Source: Luteibacter mycovicinus
Lineage (GTDB): Bacteria; Pseudomonadota; Gammaproteobacteria; Xanthomonadales; Rhodanobacteraceae
Assembly: GCF_000745235.1 (NCBI RefSeq)
Contig: NZ_JQNL01000001.1
Span: 3,218,001-3,282,000 of the forward strand
Reading direction: 5' to 3'
Length of the DNA stretch: 64,000 bases
Under the pieces are notes generated by a model that saw only the letters and a program-made list of their open reading frames with translations, made no database searches and was not told the DNA's origin. Shown here piece by piece: positions 48,891 through 56,508 of this stretch (positions are counted from its first letter, which is position 1; the number at the start of each line of letters is the position of its first letter). A program made the translations under genes and the position numbers.

Positions 48891-49211
48891 GTCCGGGAGG
48901 GGTCTTCGGCGAAAATTTTTTTTCGCCTCAGTCGTGTTCCGTTCATCCCCGAAATTCGCCTCCCGATGGATGGTGACCGGAGCGACGACGCGCGCTGTCG
49001 CGGTGCGATGCGATTGCGGCGTTTTTTTTGAACGAACAAAAAAACGCCTTTATTTAAGGTGTTTTTTGAACCGCATAAGAGATGCGGTGTGTTTTGAATG
49101 GAAGTCCATTAGTGCCTTGCTAATGCCGAAGGTGCGTCGGGGATAAACCCGGTGGACTTCCCGATCGTCCGGTATGTGTCCGCAACGTCTTCAATTTAGA
49201 GCCAAAATTTA
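48891..49211 (+). ncRNA. Candidate structured RNA or leader region upstream of metJ
   Basis: This gene-free region carries a chain of hairpins. GGCGAAAA/TTTTCGCC lies at 48908-48927. An 11-bp A/T-rich stem with GGC ends lies at 49018-49028 / 49038-49048. CCGCAT/ATGCGG at 49071-49087 is followed by a T-rich stretch. GGAAGTCCA (49100-49108) pairs with TGGACTTCC (49153-49161), with a small internal stem CATTAG/CTAATG competing for two bases. The T-rich hairpins could end a small transcript, and the last structure could be part of a metJ leader. No known riboswitch consensus was recognised. Confidence 0.35.
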
Positions 49212-49240
49212 TTGACAGCGGAAATGTTCAGGAATAGCTT
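49212..49240 (+). promoter_or_regulatory. Possible promoter of the metJ fusion gene
   Basis: A perfect TTGACA (49212-49217) is followed after 17 bases by TAGCTT, a poor -10. A single MetJ-box-like CAACGTCT occurs 20 bases upstream (49183-49190), but a tandem repeat, as MetJ operators need, is not seen. Confidence 0.35.
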
Positions 49241-49267
49241 TTGCGTCAATTGACGGGGAACCCGGAA

Positions 49268-49909
49268 ATGGAAACAGGAAAATTCGTCAGGCCGTATGTG
49301 GAGCATGGTTCGAAAGCGGGTGCGGTACGCAAGATCACCGTCTCGATTCCGCTGCACATACTCCGCCTGCTATCCGATGAACGTACTCGCCGCCAGGTGA
49401 ACAATTTGAGGCACGCTACGAACAGCGACCTGCTGGTCGAAGCGTTCCTCCACGCTTTTACTGGGCAACCACTGCCAACTGATGAGGAGCTGAAGAGAAC
49501 TATGGCCACTGCCAAGAAAGCCACTGCCAAGAAGTCCGCCGCCAAGAAAGCGACGAAGAAGTCCACCGTAAAGAAGACGGCCGCGCGCAAGTCGCCGGCG
49601 AAGAAGGCTTCGACCCGTAAGGTCGCGGTCAAGAAGGCTGCGACCCGCAAGTCGCCGGCCAAGAAGGCCACCGCCAAGAAGGCTGCGGTCAAGAAGGTCG
49701 CCCGCAAGGCGTCCACCCGTAAGGTCGCTGCCAAGAAGGCAGTCAAGAAGGCTTCCGTAAAGAAGGCCTCCGTCAAGAAGACCGCTCGCAAGGCTGCTCC
49801 GCGTAAGGCTGCCGCCCCGCGTAAGGCTGCCTCGAAGAAGGTCGCCGCAGCGAAGGTCGTTCGCGCGACCAAGACCGCCAAGGCACCCCGGGCCGCCAAG
49901 GCCAAGTAA
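49268..49909 (+). CDS. metJ: MetJ methionine repressor fused to a histone H1-like Lys/Ala tail
   Basis: Residues 1-78 are a clear MetJ ribbon-helix-helix repressor: [20 protein letters not shown], then [20 protein letters not shown] and [13 protein letters not shown]. The E. coli DNA-contact Lys/Thr pair (here Lys22, Thr24) and SAM-pocket residues Arg41, Glu58 and Phe64 are kept. E. coli MetJ is 104 residues. Here the final part is replaced from residue 79 by about 135 residues of [11 protein letters not shown] and ARKA repeats, like AlgP and bacterial H1 proteins. The frame is continuous. ATG 49268 is chosen by alignment with MetJ; TTG 49241 is also possible. An internal ATG at 49502, with GAGGAG upstream, could yield the basic tail alone. 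The expected role is SAM-dependent repression of met genes plus non-specific DNA binding. Confidence 0.88.
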   Translation: METGKFVRPYVEHGSKAGAVRKITVSIPLHILRLLSDERTRRQVNNLRHATNSDLLVEAFLHAFTGQPLPTDEELKRTMATAKKATAKKSAAKKATKKSTVKKTAARKSPAKKASTRKVAVKKAATRKSPAKKATAKKAAVKKVARKASTRKVAAKKAVKKASVKKASVKKTARKAAPRKAAAPRKAASKKVAAAKVVRATKTAKAPRAAKAK

Positions 49910-50179
49910 GCGTTACCTTCCAATAAGAAAGTACGTTTCCGAATTATCTCCCCGCGGTGCCCAGCGCGGGGAGACACTTCGAAACCTTGACCCCGGCTTG
50001 CCGGGGTTATTCATTGATGGGGTTCGCAGAATATCTCCCCCGGAAAAGCTCCTAGGGCGTCGCGCTGGATTCACGCGGCCATTACGGTTACCTTGTCGCC
50101 ACATCGCGCTGCGGGGGACGGGGGGTCCACCGCGTCAAGCCATCAGGGGGCGCGCGCCTTGCGGAGTCGTACGACCGCC
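49910..50179. terminator. Intergenic region with two terminator-like hairpins after metJ
   Basis: A 10-bp stem (TCTCCCCGCG at 49947-49956 with CGCGGGGAGA at 49965-49974) is followed by a second stem (ACCCCGGC at 49990-49997 with GCCGGGGT at 50000-50007) and a T-containing stretch. These probably end the metJ transcript. The remainder upstream of the TonB-like gene shows no coding signal. Confidence 0.5.
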
Positions 50180-51208
50180 ATGGATAACCGTCCACCCTTT
50201 ATCGATCGCCGCCAGCGTGGCGCGGTCAGTCCCGTGACGCTCGCCGTCATCGGCATCGTCGTCGCGCTCGCCGTTGCGGCCTGGTTCCTGATCGTCAAGC
50301 CTTACCGCGACGCCCGCGCCGCGGAGACGCCCGCGCCGGTAGCGGTGCAGAAGGCTGCCGCGACCGGCGTGGCCCCGCCGGCCAACGTCGATGCACTCAG
50401 CGTCGACCAGCTGCTGGCCGAAGCGCGTACCGCCATGAACGAGCAGCGCCTCGTCGCCCCGGCGGGCAACAATGCCTTCGAGTTCTATATGAAGGTGCTG
50501 CAGAAGCAGCCCGGCAACCCGGTCGCCGCGGATGCGCTGCGCGAGACCTTCTCCTACGGCTCAGCCGCGACGGAGCAGACGATCAACCAGCGCGACTTCA
50601 ATGAAGCGCAGCGCGAGATCGACCTGCTCGCCAAGGCCGACCCCGAGAACTACACCCTGACCATCCTGCGTTCGAAGCTCGATGCACAGCGCAAGACGCT
50701 GGACCGCGAGCAGCAGCAGGCGGTCGATGCGCAGAAGGCTCAGCAGGTCGCGCAGCAGAATGCCGCCGCCACCCAGCGTCAGCAGGCCGAACAGGCCGCC
50801 GCGGCCATCGAGGCGCAGCGCGCGCAGGCCGCACGCGAGCAGGCGGCTCGTGTCGCTCAGGCGCAGCAGGCGGTGCCCGTCGCCGCACCCGTCGCACGAC
50901 CGGCCGCCGCGCCGGCTGCCTCGGAGGGCGGGGCCATCAGCGATGCCGTCCTTATCCGTCAGGTCAACCCGCGCTATCCGACTGCCGCGATGCGTGCGAA
51001 TCAGGAAGGCTGGGTCGACGTCGAGCTGACCGTCGGTCCCGACGGTCGCGTTGCGAACGTCAACGTGGTCGACGCTCAGCCGAAGCATATCTTCGACCGC
51101 TCCGCGATCGACGCCGTCAGCCGCTGGGAGTACAAGGCCGCCACACGCAACGGCGAACCGATGACCGTCACCCTGCGCCGCCGCCTGCAGTTCAACCTCG
51201 GCCGGTAA
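50180..51208 (+). CDS. TonB-family energy transducer-like protein
   Basis: This 342-residue protein has one N-terminal membrane segment (about residues 18-38), an alanine/glutamine-rich coiled-coil periplasmic region (about 165-250), and a TonB C-terminal domain. That domain shows RQVNPRYPTAAMRANQEGWVDVELTVGPDGRV and AIDAVSRWEYKAATRNGEP. The usual Pro/Lys spacer is replaced by the Gln/Ala helix, and a helical repeat-like region lies before it. It may couple the proton gradient to outer-membrane transport, though ExbB/D are not adjacent. ATG 50180 has only a distant GGAG. Confidence 0.85.
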   Translation: MDNRPPFIDRRQRGAVSPVTLAVIGIVVALAVAAWFLIVKPYRDARAAETPAPVAVQKAAATGVAPPANVDALSVDQLLAEARTAMNEQRLVAPAGNNAFEFYMKVLQKQPGNPVAADALRETFSYGSAATEQTINQRDFNEAQREIDLLAKADPENYTLTILRSKLDAQRKTLDREQQQAVDAQKAQQVAQQNAAATQRQQAEQAAAAIEAQRAQAAREQAARVAQAQQAVPVAAPVARPAAAPAASEGGAISDAVLIRQVNPRYPTAAMRANQEGWVDVELTVGPDGRVANVNVVDAQPKHIFDRSAIDAVSRWEYKAATRNGEPMTVTLRRRLQFNLGR

Positions 51209-51235
51209 GTCACCACACCAGCCGCGCAAAAAAGG

Positions 51236-51260
51236 AACGGCCCCTCGGGGCCGTTTCTTT
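51236..51260 (+). terminator. Intrinsic terminator after the TonB-like gene
   Basis: An 8-bp stem (AACGGCCC / GGGCCGTT) has a CTCG loop and is followed by TTCTTTT. Confidence 0.85.
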
Positions 51261-51331
51261 TGGGCTACAGGTCGTATGAAAACGATCACGGTCGCCGTAA
51301 CCTGGTGAAAGCCCGGAAGCCGGAACCTCGT

Positions 51332-52693
51332 TTACTCCGGCTTCTTCTTTTTCTTCACCGCCTTGACCGGTGCCGCCTTCTTCACGGGCGCCGCCTTGCC
51401 TTTCGCTTTGGTTTTCGTGGCAGGCGCCGCCTTGGCCACCGGCGCCGCGCGCACGCTTCCTTCCACACCCGCCCAGTCGACGTGGTTGAGCCCAAGCAGG
51501 CTGTCGAACACCATCGGCATCAGACCCGCCGGGACCGGACCCGCACCGTTCCACATGGTCACGACACCGGCGTGATACTTGGGAAAGAAGCCGATCATCG
51601 TGCGATAGCCAGAGACCGCGCCCGCATGGAAGATCAGGTCTTCATTGGCGTACTTGAATACGCGCCAGCCCAGCGCGTAGTGCGCGTCGGTGACACGCGC
51701 GCGTCGCCAGGGCAGCGAGTGAACTTCCGACGGCGTGGCCACCTCGGGCGCGTGCAGTACGTCCAGCGATGGCGTCGGCAGGACGTCCGGACGTCCGCCC
51801 ATCTGGGCCATCAGCCACTGCTCCATGTCGCGCAGGCTGGCGTTGACGCCAGCGGCGGGGGCGACACGGTAGTAACTGTCGTTGGGCTCGTAGGGAATCC
51901 AGTTGTGCGGACCGCCGCGATGCGGGCGTGCCCAGCTCTTGCTGGCTTCGAGCGCGTCGCGGCCGTAGCTGGCGGTGGTCATGCCCAGCGGGGCGAAGAT
52001 GCGGCGTTCGACCTGTCGAAAGAAATAATCGCCGGTGGTGGCGTAGATGACGTCGCCGATCATGCTGAAGGCGACGTTCTGGTAGCCGTAGCACGCGCCC
52101 ACCTTGCAGGAGAGGTCCACCTCGTCCAGTTTGCGGACGAGCTCCTCGTAGGGAGCGTCGGCCTCGAGCATGTTGTCGTACGTGTTGCGCGGCAGACCGA
52201 GGCGCTGGCCGAGGATGTCGCGCACGGTCGCCTGCTGCGCCGCCTCCATGTCCTTGAGCTTGAAATACGGAATGGTGTCGATCAGCTTGGTGTCCCAGCT
52301 GAGAAAGCCTTCACGGACCAGCACGGCGGTGACGCCCGTGGCGAAGGCCTTCGACAGCGACGCCAGGCGGAACACGGTTTCCGGTGTGGCGGCTTCTTTC
52401 GTCTTCGCGTTGGCGTAGCCGATGGCGCGCTCGTACACGACCTTGTCGTCGACGATAACGGCGGTGACGATCGCGGGGGCGGCGTCGCGGGCTTCGGCCG
52501 CGTCCATCCAGCGGTTGTAGTTCTCGATCGTTTCCTTCACGCGCTCCGCAGGCAGCTTTTCCGACGTCGGGTCGACATGGACGACCGGGGGTTTCTGCGG
52601 CGGCTTCTGCGGCGGCGGAGCGGCGAGGGCGAAGGGGGCGGTGGCGGCGCAGGCGAGCGCACAGGCCAGCAGGGAGGCGGATCGAAACGACAT
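51332..52693 (-). CDS. Secreted serine beta-lactamase-family hydrolase with basic C-terminal tail
   Basis: This 453-residue exported protein has a signal peptide ending near ALA (residue 25). The class C/penicillin-binding fold shows the SxxK nucleophile Ser112-Lys115 in ASLSKAF, a tyrosine motif in CYGYQNVAF, and FHAGAVSGY in place of the KTG box. The final 30 or so residues are a Pro/Ala/Lys tail ending in a run of five lysines, unusual for this family. It is more likely an esterase or D-aminopeptidase-like enzyme than a resistance beta-lactamase. ATG 52693 gives the best signal peptide. Confidence 0.87.
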   Translation of the reverse strand: MSFRSASLLACALACAATAPFALAAPPPQKPPQKPPVVHVDPTSEKLPAERVKETIENYNRWMDAAEARDAAPAIVTAVIVDDKVVYERAIGYANAKTKEAATPETVFRLASLSKAFATGVTAVLVREGFLSWDTKLIDTIPYFKLKDMEAAQQATVRDILGQRLGLPRNTYDNMLEADAPYEELVRKLDEVDLSCKVGACYGYQNVAFSMIGDVIYATTGDYFFRQVERRIFAPLGMTTASYGRDALEASKSWARPHRGGPHNWIPYEPNDSYYRVAPAAGVNASLRDMEQWLMAQMGGRPDVLPTPSLDVLHAPEVATPSEVHSLPWRRARVTDAHYALGWRVFKYANEDLIFHAGAVSGYRTMIGFFPKYHAGVVTMWNGAGPVPAGLMPMVFDSLLGLNHVDWAGVEGSVRAAPVAKAAPATKTKAKGKAAPVKKAAPVKAVKKKKKPE

Positions 52694-52746
52694 GCTATTC
52701 TCGCGAAAGCGAGGCGTGACGGACACGCCGAAGGGAGGGAAACGTC

Positions 52747-52884
52747 ATGGGATGGATCGTTTTTCTGATCATCGTCGCGGTCATTGTCGTGTACTTCATC
52801 GCTGTCTACAACGGACGGCAGACTTCACACAAACGACGACCCGGTTCCCCTTCACGATCCGGTGCCCGCGGCGAGCCGTGCTAG
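52747..52884 (+). pseudogene. LemA-like membrane leader, truncated
   Basis: A 45-codon frame has a very strong ribosome site (GGGAGGG) and begins MGWIVFLIIVAVIVVYFIA, then VYNG. This is the transmembrane start of LemA-family proteins (typically about 180-200 residues). It then becomes unrelated basic sequence and stops, and the coiled-coil part of LemA is absent. It may be a decayed lemA or a surviving small membrane protein. It lies directly before the transporter gene at 52919. Confidence 0.55.
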
Positions 52885-52918
52885 GCTTCTCGCGCATCCC
52901 GCCGACCCCGGACCCACC

Positions 52919-54214
52919 GTGAACGAACGTCGACCCTTCGCCAGGGATGAAGCGAGGACCCTCACGCTCTCCGTCATCGCCTTCTTCTTCGTGATGACGT
53001 CGTACTACGTGCTCCGTCCGGTGCGCGATCAGCTCGCTGGCGCGGCCGGATCGCAGTCGTTGCCGCAGTTCTACGCGATCGTCTTCGTGGTGATGCTGGC
53101 GCTGACACCGGTCTTCGGCTGGCTGGTCTCGCGATTTCCGCGCAAGCTGGTGATCGGCAGCAGCTACGTCTTCTTCGCCGCTTCGATGCTCGCGTTCATC
53201 CCGGCCTTCGTCGCCCAGGACCGCATCGGCGCGGTGGCGCTGGGGCGGATCTTCTTCGTCTGGGTCAGTGTGTTCAATCTCTTTGTCGTGTCGCTCTTCT
53301 GGAGCTTCATGGCGGATGTCTACCGCAGCCAGCAGGCGCGGCTGATGTTCCCGTTCATCGCGGCCGGTGGCATGGCGGGCGCGCTGCTCGGCCCCTTACT
53401 GACACGGCTGCTCGTCCAGCGCCTCGGTGTGCCCGCGATGCTCGTCGTCTCCGCGGCGTTCCTGCTGCTGGCGCTGGGCGCACTGCTCGCGCTCTCGGCA
53501 CGGCGTGACCTGAACGATGAAAGCGAAGGCGCGCCGGTGGGCGGATCGATCCTGCAAGGCGCGAAGGCGGCGTTCTCGCAGCCGTTCCTGCGGTACATGC
53601 TCGTGCTGATGCTGCTCGGCGACGGCATCGCCACGATGGGCTATACGCTGATGGCGGATTACACCAAGGGGCATTTCGCCGACAACGCGGCACGCACGGC
53701 CTTCTATGCCGATCTCGATCTGTGGACCAACTGCTTCGGTGCGTTGCTGCAGCTGACGCTCACCCCGCTGATCATGCGCGGGCTGGGCGTGGTCTGGGCC
53801 ATGGTTCTGCCAGCGCTGGTCAATATGGTGCTGCTGCTCGGCCTGTCGGTGCTCGGACTGATCGACCTGCACGTCTTCGGCTGGACGGTGCCGGTGATCG
53901 CGATCGTGCTGGTCGGCTCGCGCGGCATGACCTACGGCATGACCAAGCCGGCGTCCGACGCGCTGTACACCCGCACGCCGCGCGAAGTGCGCTACAAGGG
54001 CAAGAACTTCATCGAGACCGCTGTCTGGCGCTTCGGCGATTTGGTGGTGACGTCGGGACTCGTCGCCATACGTGGCGCGGGTGTGGGCATCACGGCGATC
54101 GGCCTGACCGCCGCGGGTCTCGCCTGCGTGGCGGCCGAGATGGGCCGACGTGCGGCGAAATCGCCCGACCTGCTACCCGAGCAACGCGACGACGCGACCC
54201 GGTCTAGCTCGTGA
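52919..54214 (+). CDS. MFS / Tlc (NTP-NDP exchange)-like transporter
   Basis: This 431-residue protein has about 12 membrane segments. The early stretch FFFVMTSYYVLRPVRDQL and the later SDALYTRTPREVRYKGKNFIETAVWRFGD are the signatures of the group annotated as ATP/ADP-antiporter-like MFS proteins in free-living bacteria. The transported substrate is not known, and nucleotide exchange should not be assumed. The start is GTG 52919. The stop overlaps the convergent CBS gene by 11 bases. Confidence 0.82.
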   Translation: MNERRPFARDEARTLTLSVIAFFFVMTSYYVLRPVRDQLAGAAGSQSLPQFYAIVFVVMLALTPVFGWLVSRFPRKLVIGSSYVFFAASMLAFIPAFVAQDRIGAVALGRIFFVWVSVFNLFVVSLFWSFMADVYRSQQARLMFPFIAAGGMAGALLGPLLTRLLVQRLGVPAMLVVSAAFLLLALGALLALSARRDLNDESEGAPVGGSILQGAKAAFSQPFLRYMLVLMLLGDGIATMGYTLMADYTKGHFADNAARTAFYADLDLWTNCFGALLQLTLTPLIMRGLGVVWAMVLPALVNMVLLLGLSVLGLIDLHVFGWTVPVIAIVLVGSRGMTYGMTKPASDALYTRTPREVRYKGKNFIETAVWRFGDLVVTSGLVAIRGAGVGITAIGLTAAGLACVAAEMGRRAAKSPDLLPEQRDDATRSSS

Positions 54215-54632
54215 TGTAGCTCTCCAGCTGATTGATCGTCTCGCGCTGTTCGGAGATCACGGCTTTGACCAGATCGCCGATGGACACGACGCCCACGAGC
54301 CTCGTGCCGTCGAGCACGGGCAGGTGGCGAAGTCGCCCGTCGGTGCACAGCCGCATGCATTCATCCACCGTGGCGTCGCTGGCGACCGTGATGACGCTGG
54401 CCGTCATGATCTCGGCCACCGGCGTGTCGCGTGAGGACCGGTCCTTCAGGATGACCTTGCGCGCATAGTCGCGCTCGGAAACGATGCCGACCAGTTCACT
54501 GCCCTTGATGACCACGAGCGCGCCGACGTTCTTATCGGCCATTTGCTGGATAGCCTCGTAGACCGAGGCATCGGGTGCCACGGCGTAGACGGCTTTGCCC
54601 TTGCCTTCCAGGAGGTGCTTGACCTGCTGCAT
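54204..54632 (-). CDS. Two-CBS-domain protein
   Basis: This 142-residue protein consists of two CBS motifs (YAVAPDASVYEAIQQMADKN, LVGIVSERDYARKVIL; VASDATVDECMRLCTDG, LVGVVSIGDLVKAVI). Stand-alone CBS pairs bind adenosine nucleotides or NAD(H) and act as regulatory sensors. The partner is unknown. It is the last gene of a short minus-strand group that may include the GT2 gene upstream. Confidence 0.88.
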   Translation of the reverse strand: MQQVKHLLEGKGKAVYAVAPDASVYEAIQQMADKNVGALVVIKGSELVGIVSERDYARKVILKDRSSRDTPVAEIMTASVITVASDATVDECMRLCTDGRLRHLPVLDGTRLVGVVSIGDLVKAVISEQRETINQLESYITS

Positions 54633-54674
54633 GCTCGACTCTCCGCTGCCGCGCGGCGTGCCGCCGCCAGGAGA

Positions 54675-55652
54675 TCAGTCTACGCCGGGTGCGCGCGGGC
54701 GAGGGTAACGATCAGGTGAAGAGGGCGCGCCGCGCCGCGACTCGACGTAGTAGATCGGCCGGCGCTTGGATTCGGCGTAGGTACGGCCGATGTACTCGCC
54801 GATGACGCCCAGAGCCAGCAGCTGGGCGCCGCCCAGAAAGAGGATCACCACCAGCAGTGTGGGGTAGCCGCGTACGGGGTCGCCCCAGATGCACACCTTG
54901 AGCAGCACCCATACGCCGTAGAGAAAGGCCAGGCCCGCGGCGGACACCCCGAGCCAGGTGGCGATACGCAGCGGTGCCGTGGAGAACGAGGTGATGCCCT
55001 CGACGGCGAGGTTGCCCAGGCGCCAGTAATTCCACTTGGTCGTACCGGCGTGGCGGGCGTCGCGGTGATAGACCACGGAGGTCTGCCGGTAGCCGATCCA
55101 GGCAAACAATCCCTTCATGAATCGCTGGCGCTCGCGCAGGCCGTGCAGTGCCTCGACCGCGCGGCGCGAGAGCAGGCGGAAGTCGCCCGTGTCGCGCGGA
55201 AGCGGTGTGTCGGCCACCCGTTCCATGACGCGGTAAAACGCCGCCGAGGTGAACTTCTTGAAGCGCGTCTCGCCGTCGCGCTCGCCGCGGGTCGCGTAGA
55301 CGACGTCGAAGCCTTCGCGCCAGCGGGCGATGAGGGTGGGGATGAGCTCGGGGGGATCCTGCAGATCCGCATCGATCACGACGACCGCGTCGGCATCCGC
55401 GGCATCGAGACCGGCGGTCATGGCCGCCTCCTTGCCGAAGTTGCGCGACAAGCGCAGCGCGACGACGCGGGCATCCGCCTGGGCGATGCGCTCGATCAGC
55501 GGCCAGGTCTCGTCGCGGCTGCCGTCGTCGATGTAGATCACGCGCGCGTCCGCGTCGAGCCCGTCGAGCACCGCGGCGATGCGTGCGTGGAAGTCGTCGA
55601 TGACCTGCGCTTCGTTATATGCCGGGACGACGATGGCCAGTGAATACGTCAT
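54675..55652 (-). CDS. Membrane GT2 glycosyltransferase (GtrB/ArnC/DPM1-like)
   Basis: This 325-residue protein has a GT2 domain (IVVPAYNEAQVIDDF, IDDGSRDET, NFGKEAAMTAGLD, DADLQDPPE as the DxD region, DTGDFRLLSR) and two C-terminal membrane segments (about 230-300). It would transfer a sugar to polyprenyl phosphate. No flippase or GT-C partner is adjacent, unlike the module at 27.4-31 kb. ATG 55652 is set by the family N-terminus. mtgA lies just upstream on the same strand. Confidence 0.9.
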   Translation of the reverse strand: MTYSLAIVVPAYNEAQVIDDFHARIAAVLDGLDADARVIYIDDGSRDETWPLIERIAQADARVVALRLSRNFGKEAAMTAGLDAADADAVVVIDADLQDPPELIPTLIARWREGFDVVYATRGERDGETRFKKFTSAAFYRVMERVADTPLPRDTGDFRLLSRRAVEALHGLRERQRFMKGLFAWIGYRQTSVVYHRDARHAGTTKWNYWRLGNLAVEGITSFSTAPLRIATWLGVSAAGLAFLYGVWVLLKVCIWGDPVRGYPTLLVVILFLGGAQLLALGVIGEYIGRTYAESKRRPIYYVESRRGAPSSPDRYPRPRAPGVD

Positions 55653-55660
55653 GGTGGCGC

Positions 55661-56401
55661 TCAGCGTACGCGACCGGCGACGGGGGCCGGGCGAGTGAGG
55701 TAGGCCGGGCCGCCGAGCTGGCTCATCTGCTGCGAGATCCACGCCGCGCGCCGCTGAACGTAAGCGCTGGGCGCCTCGGCGTGAAAGCGGCGGGGATTGG
55801 GCAGGACGGCCGCAAGCCGGGCTGCCTGCGACACACCCAGGCGATCGGGCGTGGTGTGAAAGAACGTGTCGCTCGCGGCGCCCACACCGTAGATGCCGTC
55901 ACCGAGCTCCACGATGTTCATGTACACCTCGAGGATGCGCTGCTTCGGCCACAAGGCCTCGATGAGCACGGTGAAATAGGCCTCGGCGCCCTTGCGTACG
56001 AAGCTGCGGCCGTTCCACAGAAACAGGTTCTTGGCGACCTGCTGGCTGATCGTGCTGGCCCCGCGCAGGCGCTTGCCCTCGTCGGCCGCGTCGATCGCGT
56101 CCTGGATGGCATCGACGTCGAAGCCGTGGTGATAGGGGAATTTCTGGTCTTCGCCAGCGACCATGGCCAGGCCCACCTGGGGCGATACGCGCTCCCATGG
56201 CACCCAGTGGTGACGATAGGTGAAGCCGGTTTCTCCGGTGACCAGCGCGGCCACCCGGCGCTCCATGATCATCGCGCTGGTCCACGGCGGCACGAAGCGC
56301 AGCACGACGACCACCAGGACCGACAGTGCGACCCACGAGACGATGAGCAGGCCGGCGAGATGGACGATGCGGCGGGGCAGCGAGCGGGGCGTCGGGCTCA
56401 T
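55661..56401 (-). CDS. mtgA: Monofunctional biosynthetic peptidoglycan transglycosylase
   Basis: MtgA (246 residues) polymerises lipid II glycan strands. One N-terminal membrane anchor (about 15-37) precedes a GT51 domain with catalytic Glu in VAGEDQKFPYHHGFD. GASTISQQVAKNLFLW, RKGAEAYFTVLIEALWPKQRILEVYMN and GAASDTFFHTTPDRLGVSQAA follow. ATG 56401 is chosen because the basic segment and anchor follow directly. It is divergent from hslO. Confidence 0.94.
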   Translation of the reverse strand: MSPTPRSLPRRIVHLAGLLIVSWVALSVLVVVVLRFVPPWTSAMIMERRVAALVTGETGFTYRHHWVPWERVSPQVGLAMVAGEDQKFPYHHGFDVDAIQDAIDAADEGKRLRGASTISQQVAKNLFLWNGRSFVRKGAEAYFTVLIEALWPKQRILEVYMNIVELGDGIYGVGAASDTFFHTTPDRLGVSQAARLAAVLPNPRRFHAEAPSAYVQRRAAWISQQMSQLGGPAYLTRPAPVAGRVR

Positions 56402-56508
56402 GAGGGCACGCGGAAGGAGGATGGCGCAGTATAAAGGGCCTGTGCCCATGCAGGCTTGTCGCCGGGCCGACCCACCCCCATCTCCCGTCGGATCACCAGG
56501 AGGCCACC

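Noticed and set aside
49095..49165. SAM or SAH riboswitch before metJ
   Set aside because: The pairing pattern is suggestive, but none of the conserved loop sequences of known SAM or SAH riboswitches could be matched by eye. It is kept only as a general structured-RNA candidate.
49502..49909. A stand-alone H1-like gene with the upstream MetJ part as unrelated sequence
   Set aside because: The MetJ part is conserved residue by residue and continuous in frame with the tail, so a fusion is the simpler reading. Internal initiation is listed separately.
51332..52693. Antibiotic-resistance beta-lactamase
   Set aside because: The C-terminal motif is HAG instead of KTG, and the wording fits the broad serine hydrolase/penicillin-binding group rather than AmpC enzymes.
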